This document shows positions 26,397 through 36,012 of a stretch of DNA of 42,429 nt, in pieces. The notes below the pieces were generated by a model. The model did no database searches, was not told the DNA's origin, and was given only the letters and a program-made list of their open reading frames with translations. The stretch is from Herbaspirillum chlorophenolicum (GTDB lineage Bacteria; Pseudomonadota; Gammaproteobacteria; Burkholderiales; Burkholderiaceae_D). Position numbers and translations under genes: made by a program. Numbering within the stretch: position 1 is the stretch's first letter; each line of letters starts with the position of its first letter. The DNA lies in the NCBI RefSeq assembly GCF_001189955.1, contig NZ_LFLT01000037.1, forward strand, positions 1 through 42,429. The letters run 5' to 3'.

Positions 26397-27635
26397 TCAA
26401 TGCGCCGGCGCCGCCACCGAGGTCTCGTGCTTGGCGACCAGGTGATACAGCAGGAACGCCGATATGCCGCAAACAGCCATGACCGACACCAGCGGCAAGG
26501 CGGTGCCGTCATGCCAGAAACTCATCACCACACCCGACAACACGCCCATGCCGAACTGCAGCGTCCCCATCAATGCCGCCGCGGTGCCGGCCTGGCGGCC
26601 CTGGTGCTTCAAGGCGATGGCCGTTGCGTTAGGGCCGGTGAAACCATAGGAGGTAAGGAAGCCGAAGAAGCCGACCAGCAGCAGCGGCAGGCTCTCCAGG
26701 CCGGCTGCCACCATCAGCGCCACGAACAGCGACAAACCGGCCGGCAGCCACAGCACGCGGCCCAGCACGCGCTCGGCCGAGCGTTTCATCACCAGGCGCG
26801 CATTGACCTGCGAGGCAGCGATCAGGCCGATGGCATTGGAAGCGAAGACGAAGCCGAAGTACTGCGGCTTGATGCCGTGCAGCTCGATGATGACGAACGG
26901 GCCGCCGGAGATGTAGGCAAACATGCCGGCCTGCACCAGGCCGCCGCACAGCACATAGGCCATGAATTGCTTGTGGCGCAGCAGTCCCCAGTACTGGCGC
27001 AGCGTGCGGCCCAGGTGCAACGGTTCGGCCCGATGCACGTCGACGGTCTCGGTCAGGTATTTGCGGGTGCCGACCAGGCACAGCAGGCCGAAGATGGTCA
27101 GCACCACGAAGATGCCGCGCCAGCTCGCCACCACTAGCATGATGCCGCCGATGAACGGCGCCAGGATGGGCGCCAGGCCGAACACCAGCATCAGCATCGA
27201 GAAGGCCTTGGCCGAACCTTCTGCGCCCATGCGGTCGCGCACCATCGCGCGCGGGATCACCATGCCGGCGCTGCCGCCCAGGCCCTGGAAGAAGCGCAGC
27301 AGGATCAACGTCTCAATGTTTTGCGCGAAGACGCACAGCAGCGAACAGATGAAGTACAGCGTGATGCCGAAGAACAGCGGCGGCTTGCGGCCGAAGCGGT
27401 CGGACAGCGGACCGTAGAACATCTGGCCCAGCGCCAGGCCGACCAGGAACGTGGCCAGCGTGAGCTGGACCAGATTGGTGTCGACGTTGAGATCTCTGGC
27501 AATGGCGGTGAAACTGGGCAAGTACATATCGATGGCCAGCGCGCCCATCGCAGTCAGGCCCGCAAGCACCGCCAGCCATGGGGGAAATTTGCCCGTCGAG
27601 AGCGATGTATCTTGCGAGGTTTCTTTGGCGGGCAT
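26397..27635 (-). CDS. Bcr/CflA-family multidrug efflux MFS transporter
   Basis: A 412-aa inner-membrane proton antiporter with 12 spans. Bcr/CflA hallmarks: MGALAIDMYLPSFTAIARDLNVDTNLVQLTLATFLVGLALGQMFYGPLSDRFGRKPPLFFG (first spans plus the MFS A-motif) and RFFQGLGGSAGMVIPRAMVRDR (motif near span 4/5). Substrates in this family include bicyclomycin, chloramphenicol and sulphonamides; which ones apply here is unknown. The start ATG at 27635 precedes a cytoplasmic N-terminal tail of ~20 polar residues. It is divergent from the ferritin-like gene at 27890, with a short tandem repeat between them. Confidence 0.92.
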   Translation of the reverse strand: MPAKETSQDTSLSTGKFPPWLAVLAGLTAMGALAIDMYLPSFTAIARDLNVDTNLVQLTLATFLVGLALGQMFYGPLSDRFGRKPPLFFGITLYFICSLLCVFAQNIETLILLRFFQGLGGSAGMVIPRAMVRDRMGAEGSAKAFSMLMLVFGLAPILAPFIGGIMLVVASWRGIFVVLTIFGLLCLVGTRKYLTETVDVHRAEPLHLGRTLRQYWGLLRHKQFMAYVLCGGLVQAGMFAYISGGPFVIIELHGIKPQYFGFVFASNAIGLIAASQVNARLVMKRSAERVLGRVLWLPAGLSLFVALMVAAGLESLPLLLVGFFGFLTSYGFTGPNATAIALKHQGRQAGTAAALMGTLQFGMGVLSGVVMSFWHDGTALPLVSVMAVCGISAFLLYHLVAKHETSVAAPAH

Positions 27636-27756
27636 GAGGAATTCGGTAAGACGGCCGCACAGATGGCCGGTGGAGTGAGCCTGCCATTATAAATCCTCAG
27701 CCATTTTCCTTCAGGCAAGGGGCGACCGGCCACGGCCTGCGGCTCGCTGACATCGG

Positions 27757-27780
27757 CCTGACAACCGGCCTGACAACCGG
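27757..27780. repeat. Tandem 12-bp direct repeat
   Basis: Two exact adjacent copies of CCTGACAACCGG (27757-27768 and 27769-27780), preceded by a degenerate third copy (gctgacatcgg, 27746-27756). It lies in the 254-bp intergenic space of two divergent genes. It could be a replication-slip product or a set of protein-binding sites. Confidence 0.75.
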
Positions 27781-27889
27781 CCGGAATGCGTGGCCGGCAT
27801 GCAAAGAAACGCAAGGCAACGGCCATTCCCTGAACCAAAGATACCTTGCAGCATCATACCTTCATGCCAACCACGCCGAGGAAAAGCAG

Positions 27890-28717
27890 ATGACCGCACG
27901 CCACGAAGAAAAAAAACACTGGGCCGTTGAAGACATCGACTTCGCACGCATCGACACCGCGCACGTACGCAAGGACGAGAATTTGTTCTACCTCGTGGCC
28001 TGCGCTTCCTTCATCGAAAGCGGCTCCGACCTCTATACCCATAATCTGGTCGAGTATTACCGCGGCGATGACGAGGTGGAAAGCTGGCTGCGCGAACAAT
28101 GGGAGCGCGAGGAACTGCAACACGGCGCCGCGCTGCGCGCCTATGTCGCATACGTGTGGCCGGAGTTCGACTGGGAACGCGCCTACCAGAGCTTTCTTGA
28201 TGAGTATTCGCAATATTGCAAGGTGGAACTGCTGGAGCCCACCCGTGCGCAGGAGCTGGCCGCCCGCTGCGTGGTCGAGACCGGCACCGCGACTTACTAC
28301 CGGGCGCTGGCGCGCGCTACCGACGAACCGGTATTGAAACAACTGGCCGGCCTTATCGCCAACGATGAAGTGAACCATTACAAGCACTTCTACCAATACT
28401 TCCGGCGCTACCGCACCCTGGAAAAAATCGGCCGTTCGCGTGTGCTCGGCACGCTCGGCCGGCGCACGCTGGAACTGAAGAACGAAGACGCCGATTGCGC
28501 CATCCGCCACGTGGTGAAAGTGCATCGCCCGGACCTGGCCGCCGACCCGGCGCGCCTGAAGGAACTGACATCCCAGATGAGCCGTACGGTACGCATCAAC
28601 CTGAAGCCGGAAACGACGATCAAGATGATCATGCGGCCGCTGGAACTGCCTGTCATGGTGCAGAACATGATCGAATTCCCGATCCGCCAGTTCATGCAGC
28701 ACGTGCTGCTGCGCTGA
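27890..28717 (+). CDS. Ferritin-like diiron-domain protein
   Basis: A 275-aa cytosolic protein. A four-helix ferritin-like core shows a complete diiron ligand set: E43 (FIESGSDLY), E75-x2-H78 (EELQHGA), E130 (VVETGTATYY) and E160-x2-H163 (DEVNHYKH). The C-terminal ~90 residues are helical and basic (IRHVVKVHRPDL, MSRTVRINLKPETTIKMIMRPLELP) and may bind a membrane or partner. It resembles stand-alone ferritin-like proteins distantly related to acyl-ACP desaturases; substrate or oxidase role unknown. A gaggaaaag site precedes the ATG at 27890. It ends 385 bp before urtA, with a hairpin after its stop. Confidence 0.88.
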   Translation: MTARHEEKKHWAVEDIDFARIDTAHVRKDENLFYLVACASFIESGSDLYTHNLVEYYRGDDEVESWLREQWEREELQHGAALRAYVAYVWPEFDWERAYQSFLDEYSQYCKVELLEPTRAQELAARCVVETGTATYYRALARATDEPVLKQLAGLIANDEVNHYKHFYQYFRRYRTLEKIGRSRVLGTLGRRTLELKNEDADCAIRHVVKVHRPDLAADPARLKELTSQMSRTVRINLKPETTIKMIMRPLELPVMVQNMIEFPIRQFMQHVLLR

Positions 28718-28735
28718 ACTACCTTCCTCCCGCAA

Positions 28736-28775
28736 AACCGGCATGGCGTGAAGATTGTTGCACGCCGTGCCGGTT
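28736..28775 (+). terminator. Long hairpin after the ferritin-like gene
   Basis: Arms aaccggcatggcgtg (28736-28750) and cacgccgtgccggtt (28761-28775) pair over 15 positions with one G-T wobble and a 10-base loop. There is no T run after it (cgcttatcc), so it may be a Rho-assisted end or an RNA-stabilising hairpin rather than a standard terminator. Confidence 0.5.
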
Positions 28776-28928
28776 CGCTTATCCCCCTGTCGGATACCCC
28801 AGGCCGAACGCAGCAGGCGCCTGCATGGCAACAAGCCCCCGATCCGCCACGCGCCCCAACTTCGCGCACACGCCAGCGCCAGCTTGGTGAAACCGACAGT
28901 CAGGCCCTTGCCTTGTCGACAAAATGTC

Positions 28929-28943
28929 CCGCATTTGGTGCGG
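28929..28943. promoter_or_regulatory. NtrC-like dyad upstream of urtA
   Basis: CCGCA-tttgg-TGCGG is a dyad with 5-bp arms; its right side reads TTTGGTGCG, close to an NtrC half-site (TTGGTGCA). It lies ~115-130 bp upstream of the predicted start from the proximal sigma-54 element, the usual place for an enhancer. Confidence 0.45.
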
Positions 28944-28956
28944 AAATTTACGCGCA

Positions 28957-28973
28957 TTGGCAACATCGTTGCC
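28957..28973 (+). promoter_or_regulatory. Distal sigma-54-like -24/-12 element
   Basis: ATTGGCAACATCGTTGC with GG at 28959-28960 and GC at 28971-28972, exactly 10 bases apart; it differs from TTGGCACG-N4-TTGC at two places in the -24 block. It also forms a short inverted repeat GGCAAC-atc-GTTGCC, so it could instead be a binding site. Confidence 0.4.
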
Positions 28974-29029
28974 CCTCCCTCGCCCTCCCACGCCCCGCTT
29001 TGATGCATGCGGCCACCCGCTCCCCATCA

Positions 29030-29046
29030 TTGGCACGCATTCTGCT
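29030..29046 (+). promoter_or_regulatory. Proximal sigma-54 -24/-12 promoter of the urt operon
   Basis: TTGGCACGCATTCTGCT has the complete -24 block TTGGCACG and GC of the -12 block (GG at 29032-29033, GC at 29044-29045, N10 between). The predicted start is near 29057, ~45 bp before the urtA ATG. This fits nitrogen-limitation control through NtrC. No other element was found in the 385-bp gap. Confidence 0.75.
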
Positions 29047-29102
29047 AAAGCGACAAGGCAGTCAGAAAAACTCTTCCAACTCTATTCTCTGAGGGAGCAA
29101 CC

Positions 29103-30356
29103 ATGTCACGTCGTACCGTACTGAAAGCAACTGCACTTGGCGCATTCGCACTGGCCGCATCGTCCTGGCTTCCGTCCGCCTTCGCCGCGGACACCATCAA
29201 GGTCGGCATCCTGCACTCCCTCTCCGGCACCATGGCGATCTCGGAAACCTCGCTCAAGGACGTGGCGCTGATGACCATCGATGAAATCAACGCCGCCGGC
29301 GGCGTCAACGGCAAGAAGCTGGAACCGGTGATCGTCGACCCGGCGTCCAACTGGCCGCTGTTCGCCGAAAAGGCCCGCCAGTTGATCTCGCAGGACAAGG
29401 TGTCGGTAGTGTTCGGCTGCTGGACCTCGGTCTCGCGCAAGTCGGTACTGCCGGTGTTCAAGGAATTGAACAGCCTGCTGTTCTACCCGGTGCAGTATGA
29501 AGGCGAAGAGCTGGAGAAGAACGTGTTCTACACCGGCGCCGCACCGAACCAGCAAGCGATCCCGGCCACCGAATACCTGATGTCGAAAGAAGGCGGTGGC
29601 GCCAAGCGCTTCGTGCTGCTGGGCACCGACTATGTGTACCCGCGCACCACCAACAAGATCCTGCGCGCCTTCCTGCACAGCAAGGGCGTGAAGGATTCCG
29701 ATATCGACGAGGTCTACACCCCGTTCGGCCACTCCGATTACCAGACCATCGTCGCCAACATCAAGAAGTTTGCGGCCGGCGGCAAGACCGCGGTGATCTC
29801 GACCATCAACGGCGACTCCAACGTGCCGTTCTACAAGGAACTAGGCAACGCCGGCCTGAAGGCGACCGACGTGCCGGTGGTGGCATTCTCGGTGGGTGAA
29901 GAAGAACTGCGCGGCGTGGACACCAAGCCGCTGGTCGGCCACCTGGCGGCCTGGAACTACTTCGAATCGGTGAAGAACCCAGTCAATGCCGCCTTCATCA
30001 AGAAGTGGAAAGCCTATGCCAAGGCCAAGGGTCTGCCCAACGCCGATACCGTCGTGACCAACGATCCGATGGAAGCGACTTACGTCGGCATCTACATGTG
30101 GAAGCAGGCCGTCGAAAAAGCCAAGTCGACCGATACCGACAAGGTGATCGCAGCGATGGCCGGCCAGACCTTCAAGGCGCCGTCCGGCTACACGCTGGAA
30201 ATGGACAAGACCAACCATCACCTGCACAAGCCCGTGATGATCGGTGAAATCAAGGCCGACGGCCAGTTCAACGTGGTCAACAAGACCAAGACCACGATTC
30301 GTGCCCAGCCCTGGAGCCCGTACATCCCGGGTAACGAAGACAAGCAGAAGATGTAA
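29103..30356 (+). CDS. urtA: Urea ABC transporter, substrate-binding protein UrtA
   Basis: A 417-aa periplasmic receptor of the high-affinity urea importer. The N-terminus MSRRTVLKATALGAFALAAS carries a twin-arginine-like motif (SRRTVLK) and a signal ending near AFA-AD. The mature part is a type I binding fold: TIKVGILHSLSGTMAISETSLKD, FGCWTSVSRKSVLPVFKE, LLFYPVQYEGEE and VTNDPMEATYVGIYMW, all typical of UrtA rather than amide- or leucine-binding relatives. A gaggga site precedes the ATG. It heads urtABCDE and sits behind the sigma-54 elements. Very secure. Confidence 0.96.
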   Translation: MSRRTVLKATALGAFALAASSWLPSAFAADTIKVGILHSLSGTMAISETSLKDVALMTIDEINAAGGVNGKKLEPVIVDPASNWPLFAEKARQLISQDKVSVVFGCWTSVSRKSVLPVFKELNSLLFYPVQYEGEELEKNVFYTGAAPNQQAIPATEYLMSKEGGGAKRFVLLGTDYVYPRTTNKILRAFLHSKGVKDSDIDEVYTPFGHSDYQTIVANIKKFAAGGKTAVISTINGDSNVPFYKELGNAGLKATDVPVVAFSVGEEELRGVDTKPLVGHLAAWNYFESVKNPVNAAFIKKWKAYAKAKGLPNADTVVTNDPMEATYVGIYMWKQAVEKAKSTDTDKVIAAMAGQTFKAPSGYTLEMDKTNHHLHKPVMIGEIKADGQFNVVNKTKTTIRAQPWSPYIPGNEDKQKM

Positions 30357-30530
30357 TGCCCTGGTGGCCGGCGCATGCCGGCCAGCCTTCGCGGCATGGC
30401 GGTGTACTCGCCGCCCGCCGCGAAGGGTTGCAACACCCACCACGACACAACAGCCAGAACCCGCTGCGCCAGCCGTCCGGCATCTTGCCCAAGGTCCGAC
30501 CATGCGCTCGGGATACGGCACACAATCACA

Positions 30531-32147
30531 ATGAAAACAGCCATTCCGTTCTTACGCGCCTTGCTCGCGCTATGGCTTTGCGCGCATGCGTTTTCCGCCA
30601 GTGCGGCGATCGACCCGGCGCTGTTGAAGCCGCTGGGAGGAGACGATCCCGATGCGCGCATCGAGGCGGTCAACAAGATCGCCGCGCTCGCCAATGACGA
30701 TGCGGTGAAGATCCTCAATGCCTTGAACAGCGACGCGCTGTACGCCACGCCGGCCGGCGACGTGCTGATCGTCGACGATGCCGGCAACGCCTTCAATCCG
30801 GCCACCGACCAGACCGGCCCGGCGCCGGATGACGCCGAAGGCATCACCGTCAACAACCGCCTGCGCGGCGTGGTCGAAGGTGCGATGTCGGGCCTGAAAC
30901 TGCTGTCCCAGGATCGCAACACCCGTCTGGCGGCGGCCGCCGACTTGCTCAAGAATGCCGATCCGGCGCAACTGTCGCTGATCGAAAAAGCGCTCGCCAA
31001 GGAAACCGACCCGCAGATCAAGGACGTGCTGCAGCAAGTGCAGGCCACCGCCAATCTGCATGCGCCCGATCCGGCCACCCGGCGCGCCGCGGTGAAAACC
31101 CTGGGCGACACCACTAACGCTTCGCTCAAACCCGCGCTGCAACAGATGCTGGCCAGGAATCCCGACGGCAGCTACATCGAGCCTGACGAAGGCGTGCGGG
31201 TGGAAGCCGTGCGCACGCTGGCGGCGCTGGACCGTCACCTGTCCATCGTCGATTTCGCCGGCAAGCTGTTCTACGGTATCTCGCTGGGCAGCGTGCTGCT
31301 GCTGGCGGCGCTGGGCCTGGCCATCACCTTCGGACTGATGGGCATCATCAACATGGCGCACGGCGAGCTGCTGATGATCGGCGCCTACACCACCTATGTG
31401 TGCCAGCTGGTGTTCCGCAAATATTTCCCCGGTGCCATCGACGCTTATCTCGTGGTGGCGCTGCCGGCGGCCTTCATCGTCGCCGGCGCGGTCGGCATCG
31501 CGCTGGAACGTCTGGTGATCCGTTGGCTCTACGGCCGCCCGCTGGAAACCCTGCTGTGCACCTGGGGCATCAGCCTGATGCTGATGCAGGGCGTGCGCTC
31601 CATCTTCGGCGCGCAGAACGTCGAGGTCGCCAACCCGAGCTGGATGTCGGGCGGCGTCACCGTGCTGGGTTCGCTGGTGCTGTCCTATAACCGCATCGTG
31701 ATCGTGTTCTTCGCGCTGTTCGTGGTGTTCGCGGTGTGGCTGATCCTGAACAAGACGCGTCTCGGCCTGTTCGTGCGCGCCGTGACGCAGAACCGCCGCA
31801 TGGCCTCCTGCGTGGGCGTGTCCACCGGCAAGATCGACATGATGACATTCGGCCTCGGCTGCGGCATTGCGGGACTGGGCGGCGTGGCGCTCTCGCAGCT
31901 GGGCAACGTCGGCCCCGACCTTGGCCAGGGCTATATCGTCGACTCCTTCATGGTGGTGGTGCTGGGCGGCGTCGGCCAGTTGGCCGGTACCGTGATCGCG
32001 GCATTCGGCCTCGGTGAAGTGAACAAGTTCCTGGAGCCGGTGGCGGGTGCTGTGCTGGCCAAGATCGCCATCCTGGTGTTCATCATCGTCTTCATCCAGA
32101 AGCGTCCGCAAGGCCTCTTCGCACTCAAGGGAAGGAGCGTGGAATGA
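30531..32147 (+). CDS. urtB: Urea ABC transporter, permease UrtB
   Basis: A 538-aa inner-membrane subunit. It starts with a signal peptide (MKTAIPFLRALLALWLCAHAFSASA), continues with a ~210-residue periplasmic helical, HEAT-like part (repeats such as ARIEAVNKIAAL, TRLAAAADLLK, TRRAAVKTLGD and RVEAVRTLAAL), then ~8-9 spans of the LivH-type permease from ~245 on (GSVLLLAALGLAITFGLMGIINMAHGELLMIGAYTTY). The long N-domain is characteristic of UrtB. ATG 30531 is chosen for the signal peptide; no good ribosome site is seen. The gap of 174 bp after urtA is unremarkable. It overlaps urtC by 4 bp (ATGA). Confidence 0.95.
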   Translation: MKTAIPFLRALLALWLCAHAFSASAAIDPALLKPLGGDDPDARIEAVNKIAALANDDAVKILNALNSDALYATPAGDVLIVDDAGNAFNPATDQTGPAPDDAEGITVNNRLRGVVEGAMSGLKLLSQDRNTRLAAAADLLKNADPAQLSLIEKALAKETDPQIKDVLQQVQATANLHAPDPATRRAAVKTLGDTTNASLKPALQQMLARNPDGSYIEPDEGVRVEAVRTLAALDRHLSIVDFAGKLFYGISLGSVLLLAALGLAITFGLMGIINMAHGELLMIGAYTTYVCQLVFRKYFPGAIDAYLVVALPAAFIVAGAVGIALERLVIRWLYGRPLETLLCTWGISLMLMQGVRSIFGAQNVEVANPSWMSGGVTVLGSLVLSYNRIVIVFFALFVVFAVWLILNKTRLGLFVRAVTQNRRMASCVGVSTGKIDMMTFGLGCGIAGLGGVALSQLGNVGPDLGQGYIVDSFMVVVLGGVGQLAGTVIAAFGLGEVNKFLEPVAGAVLAKIAILVFIIVFIQKRPQGLFALKGRSVE

Positions 32148-33282
32148 ACACCATGATCATGCGGCCCTCTTTATTTTCGAAGCCCGCCTGGACCGGCATC
32201 GTCGTCTGCACCGTGATCCTCGCGCTGCTGCCGATCTGCAACCTGGCCTTCCCCGACGGCAGCGCGCTGCATGTGTCGAGCTACACCATCGCCCTGGTCG
32301 GCAAGTTCATGTGCTATGCCATGGCGGCGCTGGCGCTGGATCTGGTGTGGGGCTATACCGGCATCCTGTCGCTGGGCCACGGCGTGTTCTTCGCGCTGGG
32401 CGGCTATGCGCACGGCATGTACCTGATGCGCGCCATCGGCCGCGACGGCGTGTACCAGAGCAACCTGCCGGATTTCATGGTGTTCCTCAACTGGAAGGCC
32501 TATCCCTGGTACTGGTGGATGACCGAGCACTTCTGGTTCGCCATGCTGCTGGTGGTGCTGGTGCCGGGCCTGCTGGCGTTCGTGTTCGGCTACTTCGCCT
32601 TCCGTTCGCGCATCAAGGGCGTGTACTTCTCCATCATCACGCAGGCGATGACCTTCGCCTTCATGCTGCTGTTCTTCCGCAACGACACCGGCTTCGGCGG
32701 CAACAATGGCTTCACCGACTTCAAGCGCATCCTCGGCTTCACCATCACCGCACCGGGCACCAAGGCGGCGATCTATCTGGTGACGCTGGTGCTGTTGTTC
32801 GGCGCGCTGTTCGTGTGCCGCATGATCGTCACGTCCAAGCTGGGCCGAGTGTTGCAGGGCGTACGCGATTCCGAGTCGCGCCTGATGTTCATCGGCTACA
32901 ACCCGCTGTGGTTCAAGCTGTTCGTGTGGACGCTGTCGGCCGTGATCTGCGGCATCGCTGGCGCCCTCTACGTGCCGCAGGTGGGCATCATCAATCCGTC
33001 GGAAATGTCGCCGGCCAACTCGATCGAGATGGTGATCTGGGCGGCGGTGGGCGGCCGCGGCACGCTGCTGGGGCCGATCATCGGCGCGTTCACCGTCAAT
33101 GGCTTGAAGAGCTGGTTCACTGCGGCCTTCCCCGACCTGTGGCTGTATGCGCTGGGCCTGATCTTCATCCTGGTCACGCTGTTCCTGCCGCAGGGCATCG
33201 TCGGCCTGATCCAGAAACTGAAAAAGCGCGACGCGCAATCCTCGCCTGCCGCCGAAGGCGAGCCCGCGACCAAGGAGGCAGC

Positions 33283-33286
<4 letters not shown>
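32144..33286 (+). CDS. urtC: Urea ABC transporter, permease UrtC
   Basis: A 380-aa inner-membrane LivM-type permease with about ten spans that pairs with UrtB. Visible: ALDLVWGYTGILSLGHGVFFALGGYAHGMYLM, FRSRIKGVYFSIITQAMTFAFMLLFFRNDTGFGGNNGFTDF, and the C-terminal ANSIEMVIWAAVGGRGTLLGPIIGAFTVNGLKSWFT, all close to UrtC. Start and stop overlap both neighbours by ATGA, showing translational coupling; aaggag lies before the ATG. The tail of ~25 residues is polar. Confidence 0.96.
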
Positions 33287-34161
<875 letters not shown>

Positions 34162-34165
34162 CACT

Positions 34166-34864
34166 ATGCTGCAAGTCAACCAACTCAACCAGTACTACGG
34201 CGCCGCGCACACGCTGCGCGGCGTGTCGCTCAATGTCGAAAAGGGCAAGTGCCTGTCGCTGCTGGGGCGCAACGGCGTGGGCAAGACCACGCTGCTCAAA
34301 TGCCTGATGGGCGTGCTGCCGGTGGCGGCGGGCAACGTCGCGTTCGAAGGCCACGACATCACCCGGCTCAAGCCGCACCAGCGCGCCAAGCTTGGCATCG
34401 CCTACGTGCCGCAGGGCCGCGAGATCTTCGCGCGCCTGACGGTGGAAGAAAACATGCTGATGGGCATGGCCACCAAGTCGGGCCGCAAGGCTTCGGTGAT
34501 CAAGGGCGAGGTCTACGAGCTGTTCCCGGTGTTGAAGGAAATGCTGCACCGGCGCGGCGGCGACCTTTCCGGCGGCCAGCAGCAGCAGCTGGCGATCGCC
34601 CGCGCCTTGCTGGCCGAACCCAAGCTGATCATCCTGGATGAACCGACCGAAGGCATCCAGCCCTCGATCATCAAGGATATCGGCCGCGTCATCAGCCTGC
34701 TGCGCCAGCGCGGCGATATCGGCATTTTGCTGTGCGAGCAGTATTTCGATTTCGCGCGCGAGCTGGCCGACACCTTTGTGGTGATGTCGCGCGGCGAAGT
34801 CGTGGCGGCCGGCACGCAAGACCAGATGGATGACGAGAACGTCAAGAAACACCTGGCGGTGTAA
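34166..34864 (+). CDS. urtE: Urea ABC transporter, ATPase UrtE
   Basis: A 232-aa cytosolic ATPase of the LivF type. Visible: LNQYYGAAHTLRGVSLNVEKGKCLSLLGRNGVGKTTLLKCLMG (Walker A at 34-42), YVPQGREIFARLTVEENM, signature LSGGQQQQLAIARALL, Walker B LIILDEPTEGIQPSI, and the H-loop replaced by LLCEQYFDFA, as usual in this family. It starts 4 bp after urtD and is the last gene of the operon before a hairpin terminator. Confidence 0.96.
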   Translation: MLQVNQLNQYYGAAHTLRGVSLNVEKGKCLSLLGRNGVGKTTLLKCLMGVLPVAAGNVAFEGHDITRLKPHQRAKLGIAYVPQGREIFARLTVEENMLMGMATKSGRKASVIKGEVYELFPVLKEMLHRRGGDLSGGQQQQLAIARALLAEPKLIILDEPTEGIQPSIIKDIGRVISLLRQRGDIGILLCEQYFDFARELADTFVVMSRGEVVAAGTQDQMDDENVKKHLAV

Positions 34865-34885
34865 AGCCGGCGGCCCTGCCACTGT

Positions 34886-34915
34886 GCATGCCGCTTTGGC
34901 AAGGCATGCGTTTTT
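34886..34915 (+). terminator. Intrinsic terminator after urtE
   Basis: Stem GCATGCC (34886-34892) and GGCATGC (34903-34909) with a 10-base loop, followed by gttttt. It begins 22 bp after the urtE stop and separates the urt and ure units. Confidence 0.8.
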
Positions 34916-34925
34916 GCGGCAGGTC

Positions 34926-34934
34926 TGCTATAAC
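34926..34934 (+). promoter_or_regulatory. Extended -10 promoter of the urease operon
   Basis: TGCTATAAC (TGn followed by TATAAC at 34929-34934), a good extended -10 box just after the urt terminator. No matching -35 box, as is usual for extended -10 promoters. Transcription would start near 34941, leaving a leader of ~86 nt before ATG 35027. Confidence 0.5.
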
Positions 34935-35026
34935 AACGCATCTTCATGCCGTGCGCGCAGGGAGCGTTCAACTTCCCGGCGCGCGGCGTTACCGCCCGTT
35001 CCGAACTCCAGAATTGTTGTCCCTGT

Positions 35027-35950
35027 ATGAAACGCATCCCCGGCCAAGCCGACGCCGCCAGCACGCCCCCGCAACTTCCCGTCGCCACGGCAGGAGGAAC
35101 CGGTGCGCACGCTGAAAAAAAGCACGCGCCGGACCACGCCCGCCTACTGCTCGGATTCACCGATGACGCCGGCACCACGCGCCTGACGCGGCGCGAGCAT
35201 TTCGGCCCGCTGCGGGTGCAAAAGCCGCTGTATCCCGAAGCGCCTTCGGTGTGCCATGCCATCATCGTGCACCCGCCCGGCGGCATCGTCGGCGGCGACC
35301 AGCTGGCGATCGCGGCCGAGGTTGGCGATGGCGCCCATGCGCTGCTGACCACACCGGGCGCCGGCAAGTGGTATCGCGCCAATGGCGGTATCTCGCGCCA
35401 GACGGTATCGCTGCGGGCCGGCGCCGGGGCGACGCTGGAATGGTTGCCGCAGGAAACCATCTTCTTCGACGCCGCCGACGTGCGCATGGAACATGAGGTC
35501 GACCTGGCCGCAGATGCCGCTTATCTCGGCGCCGAGATCCTGTGCTTCGGCCGCACCGCCTCCGGCGAAAGTTTCAACAGCGGCAGCGTCGGCCAGCGCA
35601 CCGGCATCCGCCGCGGCGGCAAGCTGGTGTGGTTCGAACAAGGCAAGCTGCAAGCCGAAGCCGGCGCCATGCACAGCCCGCTGGCGCTGGATGCGCAGAC
35701 CGTGTGCGCCACCCTGATCGCCGTGGGCGATGGCATGGACAATGCCTTGCTGGGCAAGTTGCGCGAAACCATCGGCGCGCTGGCGCTGGAAGGCCGCAGC
35801 GGCGCCACGCTGATGAAGCAGGTGCTGGTGGCGCGCTACATGGGGCAGTCCAGCCAGGTGGCGCGGCAATGGCTGCACGCGGCGTGGCATGTGCTGCGCC
35901 CGCCGCTCATGCAGCGTGATGCGGCCATACCGCGCATCTGGAATACCTGA
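35027..35950 (+). CDS. ureD: Urease accessory protein UreD
   Basis: A 307-aa chaperone that binds apo-urease and, with UreF and UreG, forms the nickel-delivery complex. Family features: ARLLLGFTDDAGTTRLTRREHFGPLRVQKPLYPE, CHAIIVHPPGGIVGGDQLAIAAEVGDGAHALLTTPGAGKWYR, and LEWLPQETIFFDAADVRM. ATGs at 34946 and 35027 are both possible; 35027 is preferred because the likely transcript start is ~34941 and the extra 27 residues are not conserved-looking. No clear ribosome site for either. The first ~35 residues are a low-complexity leader. Confidence 0.93.
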   Translation: MKRIPGQADAASTPPQLPVATAGGTGAHAEKKHAPDHARLLLGFTDDAGTTRLTRREHFGPLRVQKPLYPEAPSVCHAIIVHPPGGIVGGDQLAIAAEVGDGAHALLTTPGAGKWYRANGGISRQTVSLRAGAGATLEWLPQETIFFDAADVRMEHEVDLAADAAYLGAEILCFGRTASGESFNSGSVGQRTGIRRGGKLVWFEQGKLQAEAGAMHSPLALDAQTVCATLIAVGDGMDNALLGKLRETIGALALEGRSGATLMKQVLVARYMGQSSQVARQWLHAAWHVLRPPLMQRDAAIPRIWNT

Positions 35951-36012
35951 CCTGACAAACCAATCCTGAACATTCGTAGAACCTGAAGGCCGCAAGCCGG
36001 CCGGGAGCCAAC

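Noticed and set aside
30570..32111. 513-aa open frame on the minus strand across urtB
   Set aside because: Antisense to a well-supported gene; extremely rich in H, Q, R and D, as expected from the complement of GC-rich codons.
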